8,649 bases of DNA from the NCBI GenBank assembly GCA_945971355.1, contig CAMFPD010000082.1, positions 1-8,649 on the forward strand. Direction: 5' to 3'. This DNA comes from an uncultured Lachnobacterium sp. Lineage in GTDB: Bacteria; Bacillota; Clostridia; Lachnospirales; Lachnospiraceae. The position numbers and the translations under genes were made by a program. Below are positions 1 through 6,313 of the stretch, in pieces (the first letter of the stretch is position 1; each line of letters opens with the position of its first letter). The notes beneath the pieces were generated by a model. That model saw only the letters and a program-made list of their open reading frames with translations. It ran no database searches and was not told the origin of the DNA.

Positions 1-1199
1 GTAGGGACATAGTTGTCAACAGAAAGTGTAATGCCATTATTGCCGCATTTTATTGAAAGCTCTCTTACAAACTGAATGTAGGCATCTCCAACCTCAGGAC
101 CGTTCAAAGCTTCGAAATCAAGGTTGATACCATCAAGCTCATATTTGATAGCAGAAGCAATTATCTGGTTAACAAGATTTTGCCTTGCAGAGGAATGGGT
201 GAGAACATATGTGCTGTCTACATCGGAATTCTCAAGATTGCTGACAAGAGCCCAGACCTCAACTCCTTGTGAGTGACAGTATGAAACATAACTTGGGCTG
301 GCAATATCATGAATATTTCCGTTATTGTCATTCAAGTAGAACCATGTAGGTGAAATTACGTTAATTCCTTTTGTTTCAGCAAGAACATTGGCAATACTGT
401 CATTAGCGGCGGTGCTTGTAACCTGATGCCAGGCCATGCAGATTTCTTCGTCTTTTACAATATGATTGAAGGTTTCTGGTACATATGAATCATTTTTTAG
501 TTCAACAGTTTCTTTATTAGAAACCAGCTTTGACTTAATGTATCCAATTATACCATCGGATGTCATAACCTTAGTCCATTTTTCATCCTCAGCAATGACT
601 GTGATAGAATCACCCTTTGAGACCTCTTTCAAGATTGGACTCTTTATACCTCCCTTTTGTCGAATTTGAGTATTTTTCTTTACAGTTGCTGTATCAGCAG
701 AACCCCACAGATTGTTAATAATAATTCTATTTGGTTCAGTAATGTACTCATAAGTGAAATCCGAGTACTGCAGAATGAAATCAATATCTATATAACATGA
801 GTCAGAGTTTGCTTTTACAACAGGATGACCAAAATCAACAGAAGATTTGGTGATTTGGTAGCTGTTGCTATCTGCATTTGCAGAAACAAGCTCTGAATCA
901 GTTGCATAGAATAGAATATTTTCGTTTGAATCCCAGTAGAATCTTGGATTGATAGTATCATGTACAAAATTGTAATCAAGATATATATATCCATTAATTA
1001 CAGTTGCCTGGGAGTCTATTAGTTCCCTATTGAGGATGATTGCCACCTGATTATCTGTAGATACCTGGTAGTATTCGTTTAGCCCCAGAACTTCCTTGCT
1101 AGGCGTATACTTTTTTATCAATGCAGATATGCCTGTTATAGCAATAATGATTATAATTAGTCCAGTAACAATAAGTACTGGAATTATTTTCTTTTTCAT
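1..1199 (-). CDS. GH18 family glycoside hydrolase with stalk-like and SH3 domains (3' end cut off)
   Basis: 399 full codons are visible and the reading frame runs off the window edge. Residues 5-27 form one hydrophobic segment after MKKK, so the protein is an exported or membrane-anchored enzyme. Residues about 65-165 resemble the beta-rich copper-amine-oxidase-N-like (stalk) domain common in Clostridia. Residues about 171-226 look like a bacterial SH3 domain (variable-loop pattern ending GYIKSKLV). The GH18 barrel starts near residue 251. Its catalytic motif DGINLDFE lies at 356-363, with D356, D361 and the acid/base glutamate E363; the middle Asp of DxxDxDxE is Asn here. This layout fits the YaaH/SleL/YdhD group of GH18 enzymes that act on peptidoglycan or other GlcNAc polymers; the substrate is not determined by the sequence. 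The ATG at 1199 is preceded by AAGGAAGG (1217-1210) at 10 bases. The gene has its own promoter and is probably not part of the kinase operon. Confidence 0.88.
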   Translation of the reverse strand, partial: MKKKIIPVLIVTGLIIIIIAITGISALIKKYTPSKEVLGLNEYYQVSTDNQVAIILNRELIDSQATVINGYIYLDYNFVHDTINPRFYWDSNENILFYATDSELVSANADSNSYQITKSSVDFGHPVVKANSDSCYIDIDFILQYSDFTYEYITEPNRIIINNLWGSADTATVKKNTQIRQKGGIKSPILKEVSKGDSITVIAEDEKWTKVMTSDGIIGYIKSKLVSNKETVELKNDSYVPETFNHIVKDEEICMAWHQVTSTAANDSIANVLAETKGINVISPTWFYLNDNNGNIHDIASPSYVSYCHSQGVEVWALVSNLENSDVDSTYVLTHSSARQNLVNQIIASAIKYELDGINLDFEALNGPEVGDAYIQFVRELSIKCGNNGITLSVDNYVP

Positions 1200-1253
1200 G
1201 TGTATGAATCCTTCCTTTAAAGTAATTAGTGACATTGTTTTTTGTCAACATAG

Positions 1254-1282
1254 ATTATACCATTGTGTATTAACAGATTCAA
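1254..1282 (-). promoter_or_regulatory. Sigma-A promoter of the GH18 gene
   Basis: On the minus strand, TTGAAT (1282-1277) and a perfect TATAAT (1259-1254) are separated by exactly 17 bases. The start of transcription would fall near 1247, giving a leader of about 48 bases before the ATG at 1199. Confidence 0.7.
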
Positions 1283-1311
1283 ACACTATATAATAAGGTT
1301 GTAGTCTTGTA

Positions 1312-1350
1312 AGGGGGCACAATTAGCACCCCCTAAAATCTTTTTTCTTT
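1312..1350 (+). terminator. Hairpin with T-rich tract, orientation unclear
   Basis: AGGGGG (1312-1317) pairs with CCCCCT (1329-1334) around an 11-base loop. The T-rich tract (1341-1352) follows on the plus strand, six bases after the stem, yet no plus-strand gene lies upstream. On the minus strand the same stem sits between the pseudo-ATPase gene and the GH18 promoter, where a terminator is expected, but only TTACAAG follows it. It may separate the two minus-strand transcripts. Confidence 0.35.
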
Positions 1351-1437
1351 TTGCAAATTAAATACAAATAAAACCAAACATCAAGTCTTCTTGCATTTTC
1401 CAAGTTTTGTGTTATTAACCAGAAAACCTGCTAGTAT

Positions 1438-1472
1438 ATCAGACCCAGAGGACAAGCCCTATATAGTCTGAT
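1438..1472 (-). repeat. Inverted repeat downstream of the pseudo-ATPase gene
   Basis: ATCAGAC (1438-1444) and GTCTGAT (1466-1472) form a perfect 7-base stem around a 21-base loop. It lies about 55-90 bases after the minus-strand stop codon and lacks a following T tract. It could stabilise the mRNA 3' end; no function is shown. Confidence 0.3.
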
Positions 1473-1526
1473 GGTAAGAACTCAATAAACAGCTGATTGA
1501 AAAAAACAGTATGCATATGTGATATA

Positions 1527-2123
1527 TTAATTCCTTTCTATAATCTTTTTCAAAAACCCGAAATACTGAGAGGTAAGGTGAAACGGATTTTCAAAGAAGG
1601 GAATTCTTAGCATTTTTAAACCTGATACTCTGCTTGATTTGAGAGTAGAGCAACTTTGATTAATCTCACCTGGATTTCCCAGAAAAATAACATTTCCCCT
1701 AATGTTATTTGAATAGTTTGCTATAAAATCAACCAGATTATCTTGGTGCCAGGAAGATAAATCGCAGATGGCAAGTTTTGTGTCGCATTGCAAAAAGTCT
1801 AATTTTGTATACTGATTTGTAACACCAAAATCCAAAACGAAGTAGTTGTACTTCATCTGCAGAAGCTCAGGAAGAGTATCCAGAGTTACAGCAGGATAGA
1901 AGTGAATCCCCAGATATTTAAAGTTATTACACGTGTTGGTGGTGTTAAGATTATGAATTTCATTAGTAGAATTAACTTCAAGATAAGCTACAGATGAGAA
2001 TTGTTTGTTGATCAAAAAATTAGAAATAGCAATACATAGGGTAGTGACACCTATTCCACGATGCATACCACATACACCTATTGTTTTGGGTGTACTATCA
2101 TTCCTTTTACGAAATTTAAAAAT
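1527..2123 (-). CDS. MinD/CpaE-like pseudo-ATPase domain protein, paralogue of the kinase C-terminal domain
   Basis: The frame encodes a single MinD/ParA-fold domain. Its P-loop region reads IGVCGMHRGIGVTT; compared with the deviant Walker A KGGxGKTT, both lysines are missing (His and Val), so ATP hydrolysis is doubtful. The strand motif FVLDFG matches MIYDFG in the kinase C-terminal domain, and LAICDLSSW and IPFFENPF match LICSGSCW and FPFDPNPF there, so the two are paralogues. The first in-frame ATG (2066) lies inside the P-loop and would delete its first strand, so it is unlikely to be the start. No ATG, GTG or TTG exists between it and the in-frame stop TAA at 2141-2139. The start listed is an AUU at 2123, nine bases after GGAGG (2137-2133), giving 198 residues beginning MFKFRKRND. 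The alternative is entry from the kinase by -1 frameshifting at 2090-2084. The frame is certain; the start is not. Confidence 0.72.
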   Translation of the reverse strand: MFKFRKRNDSTPKTIGVCGMHRGIGVTTLCIAISNFLINKQFSSVAYLEVNSTNEIHNLNTTNTCNNFKYLGIHFYPAVTLDTLPELLQMKYNYFVLDFGVTNQYTKLDFLQCDTKLAICDLSSWHQDNLVDFIANYSNNIRGNVIFLGNPGEINQSCSTLKSSRVSGLKMLRIPFFENPFHLTSQYFGFLKKIIERN

Positions 2124-3448
2124 TTTAAGTTTCCTCCTTTAGCAGGCAGAATGCAGTCCACAAAATTAACATTTGATTTACCTATTTCAAAAGGATTTGG
2201 GTCAAATGGAAATATTGTTACTGATGTGCCTAGATAAGCAGCCAATTGTTTGGCTTGTTTATGTGTACATAAATTACAAACTACCTTGATGGGTATGCCT
2301 GTTTTTTGCAGATGTTCATATCTGAATTTTGCATCTTTCCAAGTCCAACACGAGCCAGAGCAAATAAGAACCACAAAGTCTGAGTTTATGAAGTTAGTAT
2401 CCTGCTCTAAAGCCTCTACAGGGGTATGACCAAAATCATAAATCATATTACCTGACGTTGGTTCTGGAATAGATATGCCTGTACCATATTTTGGAATACC
2501 TGCAAAGTGTCTGTAATAGCAGATTCCATCCCTCTCTCTGAAATGATCTGACAGTCCGATAAAATTGTGCAGGTCTTCTGATTCGTTTTTCTCGAAATAG
2601 TAACTTTCGGACTTTAGAAATCTCAGGGTAGATACAATGGAAAATGATATGTGTGTGCATCCGCAGCCTGAAAAACTTCCGACTACCGATACATTGTGAT
2701 AGAGATGGGACCAATTCATTTGATTGAATAAGTTTTTTAGTTCAGATGACAGCTCTTCTACCGTTTCATATCGAAGCGCTGGATCCGTATGGGTTGCTTT
2801 TTGGATTATTTTTAGAACTTTTGGGTTTGACGTAGATAAATAAGTGTAAATATATCCCATAAGTTTCCCAATACTAAATAAGTCAGCGGAGAGTGTAATC
2901 TGGTCACTACAGAATACCTCAGGTGCTGAAAAATCTACGTTACCAAGACGATTGAAGTTATTTCCTGAATTGGAAACATAAATAGATATGCCAAAATCAA
3001 TTAATTTAATACGTTCTCTGCATACTATTATATGTTCAGGTTTAAGATCTTTGTATATTATAGGCTCTGGGATTTTGGTATGTAAGTACGTAAAAATCTC
3101 ACAAAGCTCTATACAGATATCTAAAAACCTTTCCAAAGAAATAAACTGTTGATGAAGCAAATATTCATCAAGACTTTCACCATCTATATATTCTTCCACC
3201 AAATAGATATTTGATTCATCCTTTTCGATGTCATAAATTTTGGGGATGCCAGGATGGTTAAGCTCTGTCAAAATACGAGCTTCAAAAAAATCATCACTGA
3301 ATTTGTCTGTGTTTCTGGGGATAACTTTGACTGCTCTCAGATGATTTAAAGAAATGTGTCTGACTAGAATAACTTTACTGAAGGATCCTTCTCCAATTGA
3401 TTTAATCACTTCATACTTGCCAAACAAAATTTGATAATTATTAGTCAT
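2078..3448 (-). CDS. Serine/threonine protein kinase fused to a CpaE/MinD-like pseudo-ATPase domain
   Basis: The 456-residue cytosolic protein begins with a Hanks-type kinase domain (about 12-240): glycine loop GEGSFSKV (19-26), VAIK-type Lys41, helix-C Glu56, catalytic loop YKDLKPEHI with Asp134 and Lys136, DFG 151-153, APE 175-177, Asp189 and Arg226. The HRD Arg is Lys and the metal-binding Asn of the catalytic loop is His139, so activity is likely but not certain. No membrane segment, PASTA or FHA domain is present, unlike PrkC. Residues about 251-450 are a MinD/CpaE-like domain whose P-loop is GSFSGCGCTH (257-266), without the Walker lysines, followed by strand MIYDFG (335-340). This domain is paralogous to the next gene, whose frame overlaps the 3' end. 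AAAGGAG (3458-3452) precedes the ATG by only three bases, a short spacing, but no better start exists. The kinase substrate is unknown. Confidence 0.85.
   Translation of the reverse strand: MTNNYQILFGKYEVIKSIGEGSFSKVILVRHISLNHLRAVKVIPRNTDKFSDDFFEARILTELNHPGIPKIYDIEKDESNIYLVEEYIDGESLDEYLLHQQFISLERFLDICIELCEIFTYLHTKIPEPIIYKDLKPEHIIVCRERIKLIDFGISIYVSNSGNNFNRLGNVDFSAPEVFCSDQITLSADLFSIGKLMGYIYTYLSTSNPKVLKIIQKATHTDPALRYETVEELSSELKNLFNQMNWSHLYHNVSVVGSFSGCGCTHISFSIVSTLRFLKSESYYFEKNESEDLHNFIGLSDHFRERDGICYYRHFAGIPKYGTGISIPEPTSGNMIYDFGHTPVEALEQDTNFINSDFVVLICSGSCWTWKDAKFRYEHLQKTGIPIKVVCNLCTHKQAKQLAAYLGTSVTIFPFDPNPFEIGKSNVNFVDCILPAKGGNLKFLNFVKGMIVHPKQ
2084..2090 (-). promoter_or_regulatory. Candidate -1 frameshift site CCCAAAA
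   Basis: In the kinase frame the end reads CAC CCA AAA CAA TAG, so C CCA AAA is a canonical X XXY YYZ heptamer in the right phase. A -1 slip continues as ACA ATA GGT, that is Thr-Ile-Gly, straight into the first strand of the next P-loop domain. AAAAGGA (2108-2102) lies 11 bases upstream, near the spacing at which internal Shine-Dalgarno sequences stimulate -1 shifting in dnaX. The heptamer is seen in the sequence; its use is inferred. I could not establish a stable downstream stem-loop. Confidence 0.4.
2133..2137 (-). promoter_or_regulatory. Internal ribosome binding site within the end of the kinase gene
   Basis: AAAGGAGG (2140-2133) within the last codons of the kinase gene is a near-perfect Shine-Dalgarno sequence. 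The only possible start codon at proper distance in the downstream frame is AUU at 2123-2121. It may equally be just the codons for Lys-Gly-Gly. Confidence 0.4.
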
Positions 3449-3486
3449 ACGCTCCTTTAGAATTGGTCACGCATCTCTTAGAATGA

Positions 3487-3515
3487 TTTATAACACAAAT
3501 GAAATTGAAATGCAA
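3487..3515 (-). promoter_or_regulatory. Sigma-A promoter of the kinase operon
   Basis: On the minus strand TTGCAT (3515-3510) and TATAAA (3492-3487) are 17 bases apart, and the -10 is extended (TGTTATAAA). It lies about 40 bases before the kinase ATG and back to back with the mecA promoter. Confidence 0.6.
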
Positions 3516-3561
3516 GAATTATTTTTTCAGAAGTTTATAAACATTTAATATATGCAATTAC

Positions 3562-3590
3562 TTTACATCACAGGGGTGTTTGATTATAAT
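3562..3590 (+). promoter_or_regulatory. Sigma-A promoter of mecA
   Basis: TTTACA (3562-3567) and a perfect TATAAT (3585-3590) are separated by 17 bases. Transcription would begin near 3597, about 40 bases before the mecA ATG. Confidence 0.72.
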
Positions 3591-3636
3591 AAGTGTACAA
3601 TTTACAAGGCGATTTTCAGGAAAAGGAAGTGATTAA

Positions 3637-4404
3637 ATGAAAATTGAAAAAGTAAATGACAATCAGATTCGCTGTACTTTAACCAGAGAAGATCTGGCAG
3701 ATAGACAGATAAAATTAAGCGAACTAGCATATGGATCAGAGAAGGCAAGAAGCCTTTTTAAAGACATGATAGAGCAGGCAAATTACGAATTTGGATTTGA
3801 GACAAATGACATTCCATTGATGGTGGAAGCTATTCCCGTTTCGGGAGAATCCATAGTTCTGTTAATTACCAAGGTTGAGTATCCAGAGGAATTAGATACT
3901 AGATTTTCTAAATTTTCAGAAGCCGGAGAAGAGTATGATTTACCTGAAGAATTACCTTTTCAAGAGGCAATACAGGGAGCTGATGATATATTAGGATTGT
4001 TCGAAAGTCTAAAGAAAGATCATGAAAAGCTCACAAAAGCTGGTGAAGAATCAGAAAAAGACAAGACCAAGAGTAATGATAATAGAGATATAAAGACAGA
4101 AGCACTTGGTGACCTGACCAAGATGTTTGAATTTAGAAATTTGGATGAGGTTTGTCGAGCTGCTAAGGTTCTCAGTGGATTTTATGATGGCAAGAATGAC
4201 TTGTACAAAGATACTCACAATAAAAGGTATTATCTGATGCTTCACAAGAGTGGACATACACCAGTGGAATTCAACAAAGTGTGTAATGTAGTATCTGAAT
4301 ATGCTAGCCAGAGAGTTTATACAGCTGCAGTTGGAGCGCATTTTGGAGAACATGGTGAACTTATAATTCAAAAAAATGCAGTACAAATGCTGGCATTGCT
4401 TTAA
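3637..4404 (+). CDS. mecA: MecA-family adaptor protein for ClpC
   Basis: The N-terminal domain (1 to about 95) opens with MKIEKVNDNQIRCTLTREDL, the typical MecA start that recognises substrates. A charged linker rich in Glu and Lys follows (about 96-155). The C-terminal domain (about 156-255, including EFRNLDEVCRAAK and GFYDGKNDLYKD) is the part that in Bacillus MecA binds ClpC and drives its assembly into an active hexamer for ClpCP proteolysis. Length (255 residues) fits the family, which runs to about 220-260. AAGGAAG (3623-3629) lies seven bases before the ATG. The gene is monocistronic, between its own promoter and a strong terminator. In Bacillus MecA controls competence through ComK; in this lineage the target is unknown. 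Confidence 0.92.
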   Translation: MKIEKVNDNQIRCTLTREDLADRQIKLSELAYGSEKARSLFKDMIEQANYEFGFETNDIPLMVEAIPVSGESIVLLITKVEYPEELDTRFSKFSEAGEEYDLPEELPFQEAIQGADDILGLFESLKKDHEKLTKAGEESEKDKTKSNDNRDIKTEALGDLTKMFEFRNLDEVCRAAKVLSGFYDGKNDLYKDTHNKRYYLMLHKSGHTPVEFNKVCNVVSEYASQRVYTAAVGAHFGEHGELIIQKNAVQMLALL

Positions 4405-4416
4405 TTAAATGATTGT

Positions 4417-4456
4417 AAAAAATACGGTGGTCAATTTATCGACCACCGTATTTTTT
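4417..4456. terminator. Two-way intrinsic terminator between mecA and the DUF1858 gene
   Basis: A perfect 16-base stem (4417-4432 with 4441-4456) and an 8-base loop, with A6 on one side and T6 on the other, makes an intrinsic terminator in both directions. The minus-strand stop codon (4457-4455) of the DUF1858 gene overlaps the foot of the stem, so both genes share the structure. Confidence 0.92.
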
Positions 4457-4664
4457 AAACTTGATCATGTTCTAAAAAGTCATTAATATCATTAACGAGT
4501 TCATCAGGATCAATTCCATGAACCATAGCTGCCTCTGCAATAGTCTCCATCTGAGAAGATGGGCAACCAAGGCAATGCATGCCGATATTTAAAAGCAATG
4601 GGGCTACGTTTTCATTAATCTGAAGAAGCTCACCAATCATGGTTTCTTTAGTTACCTTTGCCAT
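4455..4664 (-). CDS. DUF1858 family small protein with CxxC pair
   Basis: This 69-residue cytosolic protein matches the DUF1858 family (hybrid-cluster-protein-associated type, TIGR03980-like). The signature GMHCLGCPSSQMETIAEAA contains Cys31 and Cys34, and a helical N-terminus (TIGELL-like, here MIGELLQINENVAPLLLNIG) precedes it. Family members are found alone or attached to redox proteins, and the CxxC pair suggests a disulfide or metal role, but the biochemical function is not known. CCTCCT on the plus strand (4673-4678) gives AGGAGG eight bases before the ATG. The gene has its own promoter and terminates at the shared hairpin with mecA. Confidence 0.88.
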   Translation of the reverse strand: MAKVTKETMIGELLQINENVAPLLLNIGMHCLGCPSSQMETIAEAAMVHGIDPDELVNDINDFLEHDQV

Positions 4665-4698
4665 TTTAGTATCCTCCTATAAAATTATTCGCTTGTAT

Positions 4699-4727
4699 AT
4701 TATAATACGGATTTTGCTTAATTGCAA
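4699..4727 (-). promoter_or_regulatory. Sigma-A promoter of the DUF1858 gene
   Basis: On the minus strand TTGCAA (4727-4722) and a perfect TATAAT (4704-4699) are separated by 17 bases, about 35 bases before the ATG. Confidence 0.65.
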
Positions 4728-4788
4728 ATTAATAGAACAGACAAAAAAATGGCAAAAAATTTGAAACAAAGTATTGATAAAATTTTGT

Positions 4789-4815
4789 TAAGAGAAAAGG
4801 ATTTTTTGACGATAT
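4789..4815 (+). promoter_or_regulatory. Sigma-D (sigma-28) flagellar promoter
   Basis: TAAG (4789-4792), a 15-base spacer, then GACGATAT (4808-4815) is close to the sigma-D consensus TAAA-N15-GCCGATAT. It sits upstream of flagellin, as expected for a late flagellar gene, and puts the transcript start near 4822. This position excludes translation from an upstream ATG at 4825. Confidence 0.8.
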
Positions 4816-4830
4816 ACATTTCAGATGATA

Positions 4831-4883
4831 GACAAGGATAGTCGAGAAATAGCATGGATGCATGACCTGGAGCGTAGGAAGGG
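4831..4883 (+). promoter_or_regulatory. Flagellin mRNA leader with candidate CsrA sites and the ribosome site
   Basis: GACAAGGATAG (4831-4841) is a good match to the CsrA consensus RUACARGGAUGU. The Shine-Dalgarno AGGAAGGG (4876-4883), seven bases before the ATG at 4891, contains a second GGA, with two further GGA (around 4855 and 4869) between. In Bacillus subtilis the flagellin leader has two CsrA sites, one over the ribosome site, relieved by FliW. The same control here is inferred; csrA and fliW are not in the window. Confidence 0.5.
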
Positions 4884-4890
4884 AAAGAAT

Positions 4891-6303
4891 ATGAAGATTA
4901 ACAGAAATATGTCAGCAGTAATTGCAAGTAATCAGTTACTCAGAACTGAGAACAAAATGACAAAAACGATGGAGAGATTATCAACTGGATTAAAAATTAA
5001 CTCGGCAGAGGATAATCCAGCAGGAGTGGCAATTTCAAATAAAATGAGGGCCCAGATTGATGCATTAGATAAGGCTGGAGACAACTCGACAGATGCTATT
5101 TCAGTTATGGAAATCGCCGATGGTGCTTTGAACGAGGTGACAAGTATAATTCAGAGAATGAGGGAGTTATCTGTTCAGGCTGCATCAGGTACATATACAT
5201 TTGATGATAAGAAGGCTATTCAAGATGAAATAGAACAGTTACAGGATGAAGTAGACCGAGTTTCTTCAAATACTGAGTTTAATACAAAAAAATTGCTGGA
5301 TGGTTCATCAGATACCAGAATATATACAAGAAAAAAATTGGCAGATGGGACTACAGAAATTACACATTCTGATATCACCAGAATAAATATATCTGATCAG
5401 GTACCAAGCAAAGTTTATACAGTTGATGTGACAGCACCAGCAGAGCAGGCAGAGAACAGAATTAGAATTCCGAGTACTGATATAACAGTAGATGGAACTA
5501 TCTCAATAAATGGGGTGTCTGCTCAAATCGCAGCTGGTACATCATCGGCAGATTTAATGGTGCAGCTTCATGATTTGGCTGAAGAAGCAGGAATGACGAT
5601 GGAAGATTTGGGAGATCGTGTAAAATTTACATCTGTTTTGTATGGTTCATCAGAGAAGGTGTCCATAACAATTTCAAACGAATTGGCAATAGGAATGGGA
5701 AATAATATTCCTTCAGGCGATGAGGAATACCATAGCGAAGAGTTTGGTAGAGATGCTGAGATATCTGCAGGGGATGGCTTTACAAATCCAGTGACATCTG
5801 TAGAAGGTAATCGTGTATACATTGTAGATGATAATGGATTTAAGATGGATTTTTCTGTAAATCCGGAAGCTGCTCCAGGTGAATATGAGATAGATGTTAC
5901 AGAGATAGGAACAATGACCATTCAGATTGGTGCAAACCAGTATCAGGAGATGGATTTAAGAATACCTGAGATATCTCAGGAGTCATTGTATTTAGATCAG
6001 ATAGATGTTTCAGTAGCAGGTGGTGCAGAAAAATCGATTGGCATTTTGGATGAAGCGCTGGAAAAAGTAAATTCGACCAGATCAAGAATAGGGGCATTTC
6101 AGAATCGTCTAGAATATGCATCAGCAAGCTTGGATGAGACATCTGAGAACATGACAGCAGCTTATTCAAATATTATAGATGCGGATATGGCAGCAGAAAT
6201 GACAGATTATGCAGCGCAGAGTATTCTTAATCAGGCTGGAATATCGGTTCTTTCACAGGCAAATGATATGCCACAGCAGGTACTTTCATTGTTATCAAGA
6301 TAG
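4891..6303 (+). CDS. Flagellin
   Basis: The 470-residue filament subunit shows the conserved N-terminal D0/D1 helices (1 to about 135), starting MKINRNMSAVIASNQLLRTE and containing MERLSTGLKINSAEDNPAG, and the C-terminal D1/D0 half (about 371-470) ending NDMPQQVLSLLSR. The central variable part (about 136-370) is beta-rich; its segment ITVDGTISINGVSAQIAAG resembles a flagellin IN motif, and it would face outward. The frame stays open 22 codons upstream to an ATG at 4825, but that ATG lies about at the transcription start and has no ribosome site; the ATG at 4891 has AGGAAGGG seven bases before it and gives the normal flagellin N-terminus. The next gene, a FliS-like chaperone, follows after 10 bases, so the two are probably cotranscribed from the sigma-D promoter. 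It could be named fliC or hag; the copy identity cannot be settled. Confidence 0.96.
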   Translation: MKINRNMSAVIASNQLLRTENKMTKTMERLSTGLKINSAEDNPAGVAISNKMRAQIDALDKAGDNSTDAISVMEIADGALNEVTSIIQRMRELSVQAASGTYTFDDKKAIQDEIEQLQDEVDRVSSNTEFNTKKLLDGSSDTRIYTRKKLADGTTEITHSDITRINISDQVPSKVYTVDVTAPAEQAENRIRIPSTDITVDGTISINGVSAQIAAGTSSADLMVQLHDLAEEAGMTMEDLGDRVKFTSVLYGSSEKVSITISNELAIGMGNNIPSGDEEYHSEEFGRDAEISAGDGFTNPVTSVEGNRVYIVDDNGFKMDFSVNPEAAPGEYEIDVTEIGTMTIQIGANQYQEMDLRIPEISQESLYLDQIDVSVAGGAEKSIGILDEALEKVNSTRSRIGAFQNRLEYASASLDETSENMTAAYSNIIDADMAAEMTDYAAQSILNQAGISVLSQANDMPQQVLSLLSR

Positions 6304-6313
6304 AGGGTAAAGT

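Larger units (their letters stand above)
1200..1526. other. Non-coding interval between the GH18 gene and the pseudo-ATPase gene
   Basis: This 327-base gap is AT-rich and shows no convincing gene. It holds the GH18 promoter, two small inverted repeats (1312-1334 and 1438-1472) and, on the minus strand, a T7 tract (1506-1500) about 20 bases after the pseudo-ATPase stop codon. I do not recognise a known riboswitch or small RNA in it. Confidence 0.5.

Noticed and set aside
1527..2066. ATG at 2066 as the start of the pseudo-ATPase protein
   Set aside because: It lies in the middle of the P-loop (after IGVCG) and would remove the first core strand; no ribosome site stands before it.
2055..2083. 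Direct repeat AATAGGTGT (near 2081 and 2060, minus strand)
   Set aside because: Both copies encode parts of the same glycine-rich loop and are too short to indicate more than chance or codon constraint.
2448..2714. Overlapping open frame within the kinase gene
   Set aside because: It lies wholly inside a well-supported gene on the same strand in another frame, with no ribosome site and no recognisable domain.
4051..4386. Minus-strand open frame across the end of mecA
   Set aside because: It is antisense to the conserved ClpC-binding domain and has no supporting signals.
4825..4890. 22-codon N-terminal extension of flagellin
   Set aside because: The ATG is at the predicted transcription start, without a ribosome site, and the extension is not part of any normal flagellin N-terminus.
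5568..6169. Minus-strand open frames across the flagellin gene
   Set aside because: They are antisense to a certain gene and show composition typical of a coding-strand shadow.
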